Positions 16,652 to 26,144 are shown, counted from the first letter of the stretch. The stretch is 64,000 bases of DNA from Actinobacillus indolicus (GCF_004519515.1 NZ_CP038145.1:558001-622000), one strand, 5' to 3'. A program made the numbers and translations. The notes: generated by a model from the letters alone, not told the origin.

Positions 16652-18835
16652 ATGGATTTTTCTTTATTACTTGACGGCTTAAATGATAAGCAACGAGAAG
16701 CGGTAGCAGCCCCTATTGGCAACTATTTAGTGTTAGCAGGTGCAGGTAGTGGGAAAACCCGTGTGCTTACCCACCGTATTGCATGGTTAATTGGCGTTGA
16801 AAATATTGCTGAGTCCAATATTCTTGCTGTGACCTTTACCAATAAAGCCGCAACGGAAATGCGTCATCGCATTGAATATACCCTATCGCAATCTAGCGAT
16901 CACCGCTTATTCGGTATGTGGGTTGGTACATTCCATAGCATTGCAAATCGCTTACTTCGCTCTCACTATCTTGATGCCAATCTGCCACAAGATTTTCAGA
17001 TTATGGATACGGAAGATCAGCAACGTTTGATTAAACGCTTACTCAAATTACATAATTTAGATGAAAAACAGTTTCCACCGAAACAAGTTGCGTGGTTTAT
17101 CAATGCTCAAAAAGATCAGGGGCTAAGAGCAAAAGATCTCAAACAATCCCACGATGATCCCCATTCACAACAGCTTGTTAAATTTTATCAACTCTATCAA
17201 GAGGCTTGTGATCGTGCAGGGTTGTTGGACTTTGCAGAACTCTTAATCCGTGCTTATGAATTATTCAAATATAACCCATTGATTTTACAACGTTATCAGC
17301 AACGTTTTCAGCATATTCTGATCGATGAATTTCAGGATACCAATAACATTCAATACGATCTTATTCATTTATTAGCAGGAAAAACGGGCAAAGTCATGAT
17401 TGTGGGCGATGACGACCAATCTATTTACGGCTGGCGTGGAGCTCAAGTGGAAAACATTCAACGCTTCTTGAATGATTATGACAACGCACAAACTATTCGC
17501 CTTGAACAAAATTACCGTTCCACAGGGCATATTTTAAATTCGGCAAATGCGTTAATTGCAAACAATGACAACCGTTTAGGGAAAAATCTTTGGACAGATA
17601 AAGGCGACGGCGATCCAGTTGATATTTATTGTGCATTCAATGAATTAGATGAAGCTCGCTTTGTCGCTTCACAGATCAAGCAATGGAAAGAAGATGAAGG
17701 CGATTTTAATCAATGTGCTGTGCTTTATCGTGGTAATGCTCAGTCCCGTGTTATTGAAGAAGCCTTAATTCAAGCTAACATTCCTTACCGAATTTATGGC
17801 GGAATGCGGTTCTTTGAACGCCAAGAGATCAAAGATGCCCTAGCCTATTTACGTTTAATCGCTAACCGCCAAGATGATGCTGCTTTTGAACGTGTGGTCA
17901 ATACACCGCCAAGAGCAATAGGGGATCGCACCTTAGATATTTTGCGTCAGCTTACTCGAACTCGCCAAATCACCTTGTGGCAAGCAATCCAAGTGGCTGT
18001 TCAAGAAGAACATCTTTCAGGACGTTCTGCCTCAGCCCTGCTTCGCTTTGTCGAACTGATTAACGCACTTGAACAAGAAACCGAAGAAATGCCACTGTTT
18101 GAACAAACGGATTTTGTGATTAAAAAATCTGGGCTTTATGAAATGTATAAGCAAGAAAAAGGGGAAAAAGGCGAAGTTCGTATTGAGAACTTAGAGGAGT
18201 TAGTGACCGCAACACGCCAATTTGTAAAACCAGATGAAGCAGAAGAGATGACCGATCTCACCACTTTCTTAACTCACGCTTCCCTTGAAGCTGGCGAAAC
18301 ACAGGCTTCACCACATCAAGATTATGTGGAATTAATGACCTTACATTCAGCCAAAGGCTTGGAATTTCCACGGGTATTTATCGTTGGGGTTGAAGAAGGG
18401 ATTTTCCCAAGCGGAATGAGTTTCGACGAAGGTCGCTTGCAAGAAGAACGTCGCTTAGCTTATGTCGGTATTACACGAGCGAAGAAAAAGCTCACGATCA
18501 GCTATGCCGAAAGTCGCCGCTTGTACGGCAAAGAAGAACGCCACTTACCTTCACGTTTTATTGGCGAGCTGCCTGAAGAGCATATCCGAGAAGTCCGCTT
18601 GCGTGGAAGTATCAATCGCCCTGCTACTTTTGCAAAACCACAAGCCAATCCGACCGCTCGTTTACAAGAAGATAGTGGTTGGAAAATGGGACAGAAAGTT
18701 CGCCATGAGAAATTTGGACAAGGCACAATCATTAATGTAGAAGGCAGTGGCGATCATACTCGTCTGCAAATTGCCTTTGTACAACAAGGCATTAAGTGGT
18801 TGATTGCGAAAGTAGCGAAGTTGGAAAAAGTTTAA
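16652..18835 (+). CDS. uvrD: UvrD, DNA helicase II
   Basis: 727 residues from the ATG at 16652, which follows AGAGGCGGAG and gives MDFSLLLDGLNDKQREAVAAP, the E. coli UvrD start; a longer in-frame reading to 16571 would cross the promoter. Walker A AGAGSGKT is at 29-36, with motifs DEFQDTN, VGDDDQSIYGWRG, LEQNYRS, LMTLHSAKGLEF and LAYVGITRA in order. It is an SF1A 3'-5' helicase for nucleotide excision and mismatch repair. The C-terminus ends with the RNA-polymerase/UvrB-binding Tudor-like segment (KVRHEKFGQGTI). Confidence 0.96.
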   Translation: MDFSLLLDGLNDKQREAVAAPIGNYLVLAGAGSGKTRVLTHRIAWLIGVENIAESNILAVTFTNKAATEMRHRIEYTLSQSSDHRLFGMWVGTFHSIANRLLRSHYLDANLPQDFQIMDTEDQQRLIKRLLKLHNLDEKQFPPKQVAWFINAQKDQGLRAKDLKQSHDDPHSQQLVKFYQLYQEACDRAGLLDFAELLIRAYELFKYNPLILQRYQQRFQHILIDEFQDTNNIQYDLIHLLAGKTGKVMIVGDDDQSIYGWRGAQVENIQRFLNDYDNAQTIRLEQNYRSTGHILNSANALIANNDNRLGKNLWTDKGDGDPVDIYCAFNELDEARFVASQIKQWKEDEGDFNQCAVLYRGNAQSRVIEEALIQANIPYRIYGGMRFFERQEIKDALAYLRLIANRQDDAAFERVVNTPPRAIGDRTLDILRQLTRTRQITLWQAIQVAVQEEHLSGRSASALLRFVELINALEQETEEMPLFEQTDFVIKKSGLYEMYKQEKGEKGEVRIENLEELVTATRQFVKPDEAEEMTDLTTFLTHASLEAGETQASPHQDYVELMTLHSAKGLEFPRVFIVGVEEGIFPSGMSFDEGRLQEERRLAYVGITRAKKKLTISYAESRRLYGKEERHLPSRFIGELPEEHIREVRLRGSINRPATFAKPQANPTARLQEDSGWKMGQKVRHEKFGQGTIINVEGSGDHTRLQIAFVQQGIKWLIAKVAKLEKV

Positions 18836-18844
18836 TGAAACAAA

Positions 18845-18868
18845 AAGCCGAGTGATTAAACTCGGCTT
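18845..18868. terminator. Bidirectional terminator between uvrD and purD
   Basis: A stem AAGCCGAGT / ACTCGGCTT with a six-base loop lies 10 bases after the uvrD stop and 8 bases before the end of the convergent purD, with an A run on one side and TTATTT on the other. Confidence 0.8.
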
Positions 18869-18875
18869 ATTTCAA

Positions 18876-20168
18876 CTATTTTAGATTGTTCTCTCTTGCA
18901 ACAGCTCGATATCCAATATCACGACGATAGAATCGTCCTTGCCATTGAATTTTTTCTGCAAGTCTCAACGCTTTTTGTTGAGCATCAAAGACGGTTGAGC
19001 CTAATGCGGTTGCACACAAAACACGTCCGCCATTAGTAACTAATTTTCCATTTTGTAGCTCAACACCGGCTAAGAACACTTTTTCATCTTGCTGCGTTTC
19101 TGTTGGAATACCAGTGATTTCATCCCCTTTACGATAATCACCTGGATAGCCTTCTGCCGCTAATACAACGCCAAGCGCTGCTTGTTCGCACCATTTAGAT
19201 TGGATTTCATCTAATTTGCCGTCACACGCTTTTAAGCAAAGTTCGACTAAATCAGATTCTAAACGCATCATAATAGGCTGTGTTTCAGGATCGCCAAAGC
19301 GACAGTTAAATTCAATTACTTTAGGCTGACCATTTGGCATAATCATCAAGCCAGCGTAAAGGAAGCCTGTGTACTCGTTATTTTCACTTGCCATACCACG
19401 AACGGTAGGATAAATGATTTCTTCCATGACACGTTGGTGAATCTCTGCGGTTACCACGGGGGCAGGGGAATAAGCGCCCATTCCCCCGGTATTTAAGCCT
19501 TTATCGCCTTCGCCAACACGTTTGTGATCTTGGCTTGTTGCCATAGGTTCAACGTGTTTACCATCGACCATAACAATAAAGCTGGCTTCTTCACCATCTA
19601 AAAATTCTTCGATAACAACACGGCTACCTGCATCACCAAAGGCATTCCCTGAAAGCATATCTTTTACAGCATCTTCCGCTTCATCTAATGTCATGGCAAC
19701 AATCACACCTTTGCCCGCCGCTAAACCATCCGCTTTAATCACGATAGGCGCACCTTTTTCTTTGAGATAGGCGAGAGCAGGCTCTATTTCAGTGAAGTTT
19801 TGATATTCTGCGGTTGGGATTTGATGACGTGCAAGGAAGTCTTTAGTAAAGGCCTTTGAACCTTCTAATTGGGCGGCAGATTGGGTTGGACCAAAAATCT
19901 TTAAGCCATTTGCTCGGAAAGCATCAACCACACCAATCACAAGCGGTGCTTCAGGGCCAACAATGGTTAAACCAATTTGATTCTCTTGAGCAAATTTAAC
20001 TAATGCAGGAATGTCTGTGGCTGAAATCGCGACATTTTCAATGCCTAGCTCTGTGGCTGTGCCTGCATTACCTGGTGCAACAAACACCTTTGTGGCTAAA
20101 GGAGATTGACGAACTTTCCAAGCTAATGCGTGCTCACGTCCACCGTTACCGATAATTAAAATATTCAT
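18876..20168 (-). CDS. purD: PurD, phosphoribosylamine-glycine ligase (GAR synthetase)
   Basis: 430 residues, standard length. The N-terminus MNILIIGNGGREHALAWK, the ATP-grasp tract APIVIKADGLAAGKGVIVA and the tract EFNCRFGDPETQ are diagnostic. It catalyses the second step of purine synthesis, joining glycine to phosphoribosylamine. In enteric bacteria it follows purH; here it stands alone with its own PurR-box promoter. Another conserved run is TGGMGAYSPAP. Confidence 0.96.
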   Translation of the reverse strand: MNILIIGNGGREHALAWKVRQSPLATKVFVAPGNAGTATELGIENVAISATDIPALVKFAQENQIGLTIVGPEAPLVIGVVDAFRANGLKIFGPTQSAAQLEGSKAFTKDFLARHQIPTAEYQNFTEIEPALAYLKEKGAPIVIKADGLAAGKGVIVAMTLDEAEDAVKDMLSGNAFGDAGSRVVIEEFLDGEEASFIVMVDGKHVEPMATSQDHKRVGEGDKGLNTGGMGAYSPAPVVTAEIHQRVMEEIIYPTVRGMASENNEYTGFLYAGLMIMPNGQPKVIEFNCRFGDPETQPIMMRLESDLVELCLKACDGKLDEIQSKWCEQAALGVVLAAEGYPGDYRKGDEITGIPTETQQDEKVFLAGVELQNGKLVTNGGRVLCATALGSTVFDAQQKALRLAEKIQWQGRFYRRDIGYRAVARENNLK

Positions 20169-20197
20169 TTATATTCCCCATAGGTTAAATTTTGCAA

Positions 20198-20247
20198 AAT
20201 ATTGAGATAATCAGACCGCTTGTAAACAATTGCGCAAACGTTTGCGT
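20198..20247 (-). promoter_or_regulatory. purD promoter with PurR box
   Basis: GCGCAAACGTTTGCGT at 20232-20247 differs from the PurR consensus ACGCAAACGTTTNCGT only in the first base; the inner 14 bases are a perfect palindrome. Reading toward purD it is followed by a -35-like TTTACA (20221-20226), 17 bases, and AATATT (20198-20203). The position beside the -35 fits purine-dependent repression. A USS core lies in the promoter spacer. Confidence 0.75.
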
Positions 20248-20345
20248 GCTATTTTACCGAATTTATCTCAAAGCTAAAAGAAAAAAACGCATAAAGTCAC
20301 TTTTATCTTATAATTTGACTATCCCATTTTTTTATAAGGAAAGAT

Positions 20346-21107
20346 ATGAGTCGCTCTGCATACTGGATTTTAGTCCGAGATTTTGACATTTGCCTTGTTA
20401 ATGATGAGATTCCTTTAGGTTCAATCAGCCAATTTGGTTTTGAGCATCATCAGCCCATTCAAATTGGAGAATATCATTCGACACCTTTTTTTCTGCTACA
20501 AGCAGATGAACGGGATCAACATCGAACCTTTGTGAATCTACGCTCTCAACTTTTTCGTGAAGAAACATTGCGAAACTTATTGCATCGGGCGGTTTCTCTT
20601 AATCACTTTCTCAATACGCATCGTTATTGTGGGCGTTGTACAACGCCTTTGGTGATGGCTGAAAATGAAATGGCACTACATTGCCCAAATTGTCATCATC
20701 GAATTTACCCGACCATCAGCCCTTCGATTATTGTGGCGGTGAGACGAGATAAACAGATTTTATTAGCCAATCATTTACGTCATAAGGGTACGATTTATAC
20801 AACCTTAGCAGGCTTTGTTGAAGCTGGGGAAAGTATCGAAAATGCAGTTCATCGTGAAGTTTGGGAAGAGAGTGGGATTAAAATTAAAAACTTACGCTAT
20901 TTTGGTAGTCAGCCTTGGGCATTCCCTAATTCATTGATGTTGGGCTTTTTAGCGGATTATGATAGTGGCGAGATTAGGTTGCAGGAAGAAGAGATCTGTG
21001 ATGCGAAATGGTTTCATTGTGATGAAGCCTTACCAGAGTTGCCACCAGAAGGCACGATTGCCTTAAAGCTGATTCAAGCAACACTTGAGTTATGTAAGCA
21101 AGCATAA
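20346..21107 (+). CDS. nudC: NudC, NADH pyrophosphatase / RNA deNADding Nudix hydrolase
   Basis: 253 residues. Zinc cysteines C95-x2-C98 and C113-x2-C116 form the ribbon; the Nudix box runs from G156 to about 178 (GFVEAGESIENAVHREVWEESG); the NADH-specific motif SQPWAFP is at 188-194. The enzyme splits NAD(H) into AMP and NMN(H) and removes NAD caps from RNA 5' ends. The ATG at 20346 follows AAGGAAAG. It is divergent from purD. Confidence 0.95.
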   Translation: MSRSAYWILVRDFDICLVNDEIPLGSISQFGFEHHQPIQIGEYHSTPFFLLQADERDQHRTFVNLRSQLFREETLRNLLHRAVSLNHFLNTHRYCGRCTTPLVMAENEMALHCPNCHHRIYPTISPSIIVAVRRDKQILLANHLRHKGTIYTTLAGFVEAGESIENAVHREVWEESGIKIKNLRYFGSQPWAFPNSLMLGFLADYDSGEIRLQEEEICDAKWFHCDEALPELPPEGTIALKLIQATLELCKQA

Positions 21108-21111
21108 AAAA

Positions 21112-21133
21112 GAGCAACGCGATTGCGTTGCTC
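21112..21133. terminator. Bidirectional terminator between nudC and artM
   Basis: A perfect stem GAGCAACGC / GCGTTGCTC with a four-base loop lies directly between the two converging stop codons; an A run precedes it, giving T's for the artM transcript. Confidence 0.8.
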
Positions 21134-21140
21134 CTGTTAC

Positions 21141-21824
21141 TTAGGCTTTTTCTGCTTCTAAGCGTTCAAATGAAAGCACTTTACGTTCCACCTTACGTAA
21201 AATAACAGTCATAATGCCTGTAATCACTAAGTAAATTGCACCAGCCAAACCATAGATCGTTAAGGCATCATACTCAGTTCCATAAAGCTGACGAGCATAG
21301 CCCATAATATCCATAATAGTAATGGTTGAAGCTAATGATGTTCCTTTGAATACCAAGATAATCTCATTGCTATAAGATGGTAATGCACGTTTTAACGCAT
21401 AAGGAACAAGGATTTTTAGTGTCTGTAATCGACTTAATCCTAATGCAGCACAGGTTTCCCATTGTCCTTTTGGAATCGCTTTTACTGCGCCATGGAACAA
21501 TAACGTAGAGTATGCAGCACTATTTAGCGCAAGGGTCAGCATCGCACAGAACCATGCATCTGAAAGTAGCGACCAGAATGGGCTATCTACAATCCATTGG
21601 AATTGTCCAGGTCCTGCATAAATCAAGAAAAATTGTACCAGTAACGGCGTTCCCGTGAATAAGGTTAAGAAACCATTAATCACCGCTTTGATCACAAGAT
21701 TTTCCATTGAGAGTAGGAACGTTAACCCTACGGCAAGGAAAAATGCCACAATCAATGAAACAAAGGTGAGAAGTAAACTGGTTGGAACACCTTGGATAAT
21801 CACCATAAAGTATTCTTGCAACAT
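21141..21824 (-). CDS. artM: ArtM, arginine ABC transporter permease
   Basis: 227 residues, about five membrane helices, with the EAA loop typical of polar amino-acid permeases (AVKAIPKGQWETCAALGLSRLQTLKILVPYALKRALPSYSNE). ArtM and ArtQ form the membrane channel of the ArtPIQM arginine importer. It is the last gene of the operon and its start overlaps the artQ stop by one base. Confidence 0.92.
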   Translation of the reverse strand: MLQEYFMVIIQGVPTSLLLTFVSLIVAFFLAVGLTFLLSMENLVIKAVINGFLTLFTGTPLLVQFFLIYAGPGQFQWIVDSPFWSLLSDAWFCAMLTLALNSAAYSTLLFHGAVKAIPKGQWETCAALGLSRLQTLKILVPYALKRALPSYSNEIILVFKGTSLASTITIMDIMGYARQLYGTEYDALTIYGLAGAIYLVITGIMTVILRKVERKVLSFERLEAEKA

Positions 21825-22495
21825 TATTTACCCCCTCTTTCAAAACGAGTGAAGCGTAGCTCTAATTTACGAATAATCACTTGGCTAATTAAAGTTACAC
21901 CAAGGTAAATTAATGCCGCTGTACCGTACCACGTAAATGGTTGGTGAGTTGTGGTATTAATTAATTCCGTTTGACGCATTAAATCATGTACGCCAATTAA
22001 TGAAACAAGCGCGGTATCTTTTAACAAGACAAGCCATTGGTTACTTAAACCAGGTAAGGCATGGCGCCAAACTTGTGGCATGACGATATTGATAAAAGTA
22101 TAACTACGGCTAAGTCCTAATGCTGCGCCAGACTCCCATTGTCCTAACGGAATGGCTTGAATAGCGCCCCGTAAAGATTGAGAAGCATAAGAAGCAAAAA
22201 TAATGGAAAGGGCGACAACACCGCAACCAAATGCACCTAATTCAACATATTCTCCCGTGACCATTTCAATCACTTCAGGTGCGCCGAAATAGATTAAGAA
22301 AACAACGAGAATTTCAGGTAAACCACGTAATAAGGCAAGAATAACGGTGGTGCTTTTACGAATGACTGCCCATTTGCTTGTTTCTAACGAAACAAACAGA
22401 ATAGATAAAATCATTCCGACTAAAAGCGAACAAACTGCTAACCCTAAGGTCATTAGGGTTGCAGATTGCAATAAGGGAAGATAATCAAAATACAT
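21824..22495 (-). CDS. artQ: ArtQ, arginine ABC transporter permease
   Basis: 223 residues with five membrane helices and the EAA loop (AIQAIPLGQWESGAALGLSRSYTFINIVMPQVWRHALPG). It pairs with ArtM. It lies 5 bases after artI and overlaps artM, in the E. coli order artP-I-Q-M. The sequence differs enough from ArtM to exclude a recent duplication. Confidence 0.92.
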   Translation of the reverse strand: MYFDYLPLLQSATLMTLGLAVCSLLVGMILSILFVSLETSKWAVIRKSTTVILALLRGLPEILVVFLIYFGAPEVIEMVTGEYVELGAFGCGVVALSIIFASYASQSLRGAIQAIPLGQWESGAALGLSRSYTFINIVMPQVWRHALPGLSNQWLVLLKDTALVSLIGVHDLMRQTELINTTTHQPFTWYGTAALIYLGVTLISQVIIRKLELRFTRFERGGK

Positions 22496-22500
22496 AATGA

Positions 22501-23229
22501 TTATTTAGTCATCCATTTATCATAAATTTTTTGATATTCACCACTTGCTTTGATTGCAGCAATACCTTTGTTTAATTTTTCAACTAAAGCGGTATTTGAT
22601 TGTTTTACTGCAATACCTAAACCGTTGTTGAAGTAGCGCTTATCTGTCACTTTTTCGCCAACAAAATCTGCTTCAGGTGTTTTACCTAAAATATCTCTTA
22701 ATACATCTGTATCACCGAAGATTAAATCAATACGACCATTTTTTAAGTCTAAAATCGCATCTTGTAAGCTTGCATAAGATTTTGCTTGGTATTGTTTTGC
22801 TTCAGCATTAGCGTATTGTTGATAGGTTGTACCATTTTGAACACCGACAGTTTTTGCTGTTGTTAAATCTGCTTTACCTTTTAATGCGATAAAGCTTGCA
22901 GAACTTTCATAGTATGGGTCAGAGAAGGCAACTTGTTTTTTACGCGCTTCTGTAATATCAATCGCTGAAATGGCAGCATCAAAACCACCACGACCTTTAA
23001 TTAAGCTAGGGATCAACGCATCAAATGCTTGTGCTTTGAATTCACAGGTTGCTTGGATTTCTTTACAAATAGCATTTGCAACATCTACATCAAAGCCAAT
23101 AATTTCACCTTTTTCATTGGTGAGTTCAAACGGTGGATAGCTTGGCTCCATAGCAAACGTAATTTTGTCATTTGCATAAGCTGAGAATGTTGTTGCCGCT
23201 AATACGGTCGCTAAAAATAATTTTTTCAT
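22501..23229 (-). CDS. artI: ArtI, periplasmic arginine-binding protein
   Basis: 242 residues. A signal peptide covers 1-19 (ending FSAYA), followed by the SBP family 3 domain: ITFAMEPSYPPFE, GFDVDVANAICKE, FDALIPSLIKGRGGFDAAISAIDITEARKKQV. It delivers arginine, possibly other basic amino acids, to the ArtQM channel. One binding protein gene is present, not two as in E. coli (artI and artJ). Confidence 0.92.
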   Translation of the reverse strand: MKKLFLATVLAATTFSAYANDKITFAMEPSYPPFELTNEKGEIIGFDVDVANAICKEIQATCEFKAQAFDALIPSLIKGRGGFDAAISAIDITEARKKQVAFSDPYYESSASFIALKGKADLTTAKTVGVQNGTTYQQYANAEAKQYQAKSYASLQDAILDLKNGRIDLIFGDTDVLRDILGKTPEADFVGEKVTDKRYFNNGLGIAVKQSNTALVEKLNKGIAAIKASGEYQKIYDKWMTK

Positions 23230-23261
23230 AAGATAAACTCCTATTAATCTAAATTTTGTTA

Positions 23262-23996
23262 TTAATCTGAATGGGAAAGATATTGTGCAAATTGGGTTGT
23301 TTTAGGTTGTTCAAAACAGCTTGAGTCACCCATCTCTACAATTTTACCTTGTTCCATATAAACCACTTTAGTGGCAACTTTACGCGCAACAGAAACTTCA
23401 TGAGTCACAATAACCTGTGTAATTCCTGTGTTTTGTAATTCTTTAATAATATCAACAACTTGAGCTGTAATTTCAGGGTCAAGTGCAGCCGTTGGTTCAT
23501 CAAATAATAAAACTTGTGGCTGCATCATCAAGGCTCTTGCAATCGCGACACGCTGTTGCTGACCGCCTGAAAGCTGTAATGGGAAACGTTCTGCAAATGC
23601 CGTAAGTTGCAAACGTGCTAACAAACCTTTGGCTCTTTCTATTGCTTGCTCTTTCGTTAAACCCAACACTTTCATTGGGGCTTCAATCAAGTTCTGCATG
23701 ACACTTAAATGTGGCCATAAATGGTATTGCTGAAATACCATACCCACTTCTTTACGCAATAATGCCACTTGTTTAGCATCTGTTTTAGCGGTCAGATCAA
23801 ACTTATGATTTGCAATTTCAAGCTGACCAGACTGTGGGACTTCCATTAAATTTAAGGTGCGAATTAAGGTACTTTTCCCTGCGCCACTTGGGCCAAGTAA
23901 AACAACAGTATCCCCTTTTTCAATATTCAAATTAATGTCAAATAAGGCTTGGCTTGAGCCGTAAAAGAAATTGACATCACTAATGCGAATAGCCAT
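23262..23996 (-). CDS. artP: ArtP, arginine ABC transporter ATPase
   Basis: 244 residues. Walker A GPSGAGKST is near residue 35-43, the signature LSGGQQQRVAIARAL near 144, and Walker B LLFDEPTAALDPE follows. The start MAIRISDVNFFYGSSQALFDI closely follows E. coli ArtP. It powers the importer. It is the first gene after the ARG-box promoter, 32 bases before artI. Confidence 0.94.
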   Translation of the reverse strand: MAIRISDVNFFYGSSQALFDINLNIEKGDTVVLLGPSGAGKSTLIRTLNLMEVPQSGQLEIANHKFDLTAKTDAKQVALLRKEVGMVFQQYHLWPHLSVMQNLIEAPMKVLGLTKEQAIERAKGLLARLQLTAFAERFPLQLSGGQQQRVAIARALMMQPQVLLFDEPTAALDPEITAQVVDIIKELQNTGITQVIVTHEVSVARKVATKVVYMEQGKIVEMGDSSCFEQPKTTQFAQYLSHSD

Positions 23997-24025
23997 TTAA
24001 GTTAAATCCTATACATATCTCTAAG

Positions 24026-24064
24026 TTTGAATAGATATTAGATTTTATTGCATAACTATGCAAG
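24026..24064 (-). promoter_or_regulatory. artP promoter overlapped by two tandem ARG boxes
   Basis: Two 18-bp sites, 24026-24043 (core TGAAT N4 ATTAG) and 24047-24064 (core TGCAT N4 ATGCA), each match 8 of 10 core positions of the ArgR box (TGAAT N4 ATTCA) and are separated by exactly 3 bp, the standard spacing for an ArgR hexamer. A promoter facing artP, TTGCAT (24058-24063), 17 bp, TAATAT (24035-24040), lies within them, so bound ArgR would block RNA polymerase. Confidence 0.7.
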
Positions 24065-24092
24065 TGATTTTTACAAATTTTTCAAAAAGAAA

Positions 24093-24127
24093 CGGTACGA
24101 TTGCAAAATTTTTGCAAAATCGTACCG
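24093..24127 (-). terminator. Terminator of the dpp operon
   Basis: Stem CGGTACGATT / AATCGTACCG with a 15-base loop lies 30 bases beyond the dppF stop and is followed on the minus strand by a T-rich tract. One arm continues into an uptake-sequence core. Confidence 0.7.
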
Positions 24128-24156
24128 CTTGTATCATGTGACGAATGAATAAAACG

Positions 24157-25137
24157 TTATTCCACCATAAAACAGGCTATCTTTGTGCCATTTTCATAGG
24201 TTTTTAGCTCTGGGCGTTCTTGCTTACAACGTTCTGTCGCTAAACGGCAACGAGCGTGGAAGGCACAGCCTTTCGGTGGATTAAGCGGACTTGGCAATTC
24301 GCCTGTAAGTTTTATTCGCTCACGGCGATGTTCCGCTTCCAAACGTGGCGTGGCTGATAGCAAGGCTTGGGTATAAGGGTGGCGTGGGTTGCCGAAGATA
24401 TCCTTGGTGTTGCCTTGTTCTACACAACGCCCTAAATACATTACCATCACTTCATCGGCAATATGCTCTACCACCGATAAATCGTGAGAGATAAATACAT
24501 AGGACAGTCCAAGCTCTTCTTGTAAATCCATCATCAAGTTTAATACTTGTGCACGGACAGATACGTCAAGAGCCGACACAGGTTCATCTGCCACCACAAT
24601 ATCAGGTTTCAGCATTAAACCTCGGGCTATTGCAATACGTTGGCGTTGTCCGCCTGAGAACATATGAGGATAGCGGTCATAAAACTCAGGTTTTAACCCC
24701 ACTTTTGCCATCATTTCTAACACTTGTGCCTTACGCTCTTGTGCAGACAATTCGGTATTAATAAGCAGAGGTTCTTCTAAAATTGCCCCGACTTTTTTAC
24801 GTGGATTAAGCGACGCATAAGGGTTCTGGAAAACGATCTGGATTTTCTTACGGCGTAATTTTTCCGTTTCCGTATCGCTGACTAAGAAATTTTGTCCGTT
24901 GTAGAACAATTCCCCTTCTGTTGGTGGTTCAATCATGGTGAGCATACGCCCTAAAGTTGATTTACCACAGCCCGATTCGCCCACCACAGCAAGGGTTTTG
25001 CCACGTTCAAGGGTAAAAGAAACGCCGTCCACCGCTTTTACCAGTTTCGGCTTGCTAAACATTCCCTTTTTTACAGGGTAGTATTTTTTGAGATCCACCG
25101 CATTGAGAAGCGGTGGGTTTTGGGTATTGTTTTGCAT
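24157..25137 (-). CDS. dppF: DppF, dipeptide ABC transporter ATPase
   Basis: 326 residues from the ATG at 25135-25137, preceded by AGAAGA; a longer reading from 25179 would overlap dppD and is less likely. Walker A GESGCGKST, signature FSGGQRQRIAIARGL and Walker B VVADEPVSALDVS are in order. The C-terminal oligopeptide-family extension carries GCAFHARCRLATERC, cysteines that in relatives hold an iron-sulfur cluster. It is the last gene of dppABCDF, 13 bases after dppD. Confidence 0.93.
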   Translation of the reverse strand: MQNNTQNPPLLNAVDLKKYYPVKKGMFSKPKLVKAVDGVSFTLERGKTLAVVGESGCGKSTLGRMLTMIEPPTEGELFYNGQNFLVSDTETEKLRRKKIQIVFQNPYASLNPRKKVGAILEEPLLINTELSAQERKAQVLEMMAKVGLKPEFYDRYPHMFSGGQRQRIAIARGLMLKPDIVVADEPVSALDVSVRAQVLNLMMDLQEELGLSYVFISHDLSVVEHIADEVMVMYLGRCVEQGNTKDIFGNPRHPYTQALLSATPRLEAEHRRERIKLTGELPSPLNPPKGCAFHARCRLATERCKQERPELKTYENGTKIACFMVE

Positions 25138-25150
25138 ATTTATCTTCTTA

Positions 25151-26134
25151 CTAAATTGGTTGTGGCAATCCACTTTCATTCAACGGCGTATGGCATTTCA
25201 CTTGTCTGCCGTTTACCGTGCGTAGCTCTGGCTCTTTTTGTCGGCATAAATCCGTTGCATACGGACAGCGTGGGTTGAGCAAGCAACCTTGCGGACGGTC
25301 ATATTTACCCGGTACGACACCCGGTAGTGACTGCAAGCGAGATTTACCTTCCGCAAACTCAGGCAGTGCTTTTAATAACGCTTGGGTATAAGGGTGAAGC
25401 GGTGATTTGAAAATCTGTTCAGATTTGCCTTCTTCCACCACTTGCCCTGCATACATCACGATAATGCGGTGAGCCGACTCGGCGACTAAGGCTAAATCGT
25501 GGGTAATCAAAATCAACGCCATATTTTCTTTGCGTTGCAACTCAAGCAATAAATCAATAATTTGCGCTTGAATAGTCACATCTAACGCCGTTGTCGGCTC
25601 GTCAGCAATCAATAATTTGGGGTTACAAGCAATCGCCATGGCGATCATCACACGTTGGCTCATACCGCCTGAAAGTTGGTGCGGATAGACCTCTAAACGA
25701 GATGTTGGGTCAGGAATACCAACCATCGTCAATAATTCAATCGCACGCTCTTTTCGCCACGCTTTTGAACCGCCTTGGTGAACTTTCAAGGCTTCCATAA
25801 TTTGATAACCCACAGTGTAACTTGGGTTCAGGCTTGTCATTGCATCTTGGAAAATCATCGCCACATCAGCACCGACAATTTTCTGCTTCTCTTTTGGTTT
25901 TAAATCAAGCAGATTATGTCCGTTGAAACGTAACGAATTTGCCATTACACGTCCAGGGAAATCAATTAACCCCATAATTGCAAGAGAACTGACCGATTTA
26001 CCGGAACCTGACTCGCCCACAATACCTAACACTTCGCCTTCATTGACTTCATAACTTACTCGATCCACTGCTCTAAACGGGGCTTTTTTATCGCCAAAGT
26101 GAACGGAAAGTTCATCTACTTTTAATAATGCCAT
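25151..26134 (-). CDS. dppD: DppD, dipeptide ABC transporter ATPase
   Basis: 327 residues. Walker A GESGSGKSV near residue 40, the signature LSGGMSQRVMIAMAI, Walker B LLIADEPTTALDVT, and the C-terminal GCLLNPRCPYATDLC cysteine motif. It pairs with DppF to power dipeptide import. It lies 10 bases after dppC. Confidence 0.93.
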   Translation of the reverse strand: MALLKVDELSVHFGDKKAPFRAVDRVSYEVNEGEVLGIVGESGSGKSVSSLAIMGLIDFPGRVMANSLRFNGHNLLDLKPKEKQKIVGADVAMIFQDAMTSLNPSYTVGYQIMEALKVHQGGSKAWRKERAIELLTMVGIPDPTSRLEVYPHQLSGGMSQRVMIAMAIACNPKLLIADEPTTALDVTIQAQIIDLLLELQRKENMALILITHDLALVAESAHRIIVMYAGQVVEEGKSEQIFKSPLHPYTQALLKALPEFAEGKSRLQSLPGVVPGKYDRPQGCLLNPRCPYATDLCRQKEPELRTVNGRQVKCHTPLNESGLPQPI

Positions 26135-26144
26135 TTCGTTCCCC

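Noticed and set aside
20192..20386. Plus-strand 64-codon open frame between purD and nudC
   Set aside because: It covers the purD promoter and PurR box and overlaps nudC in another frame.
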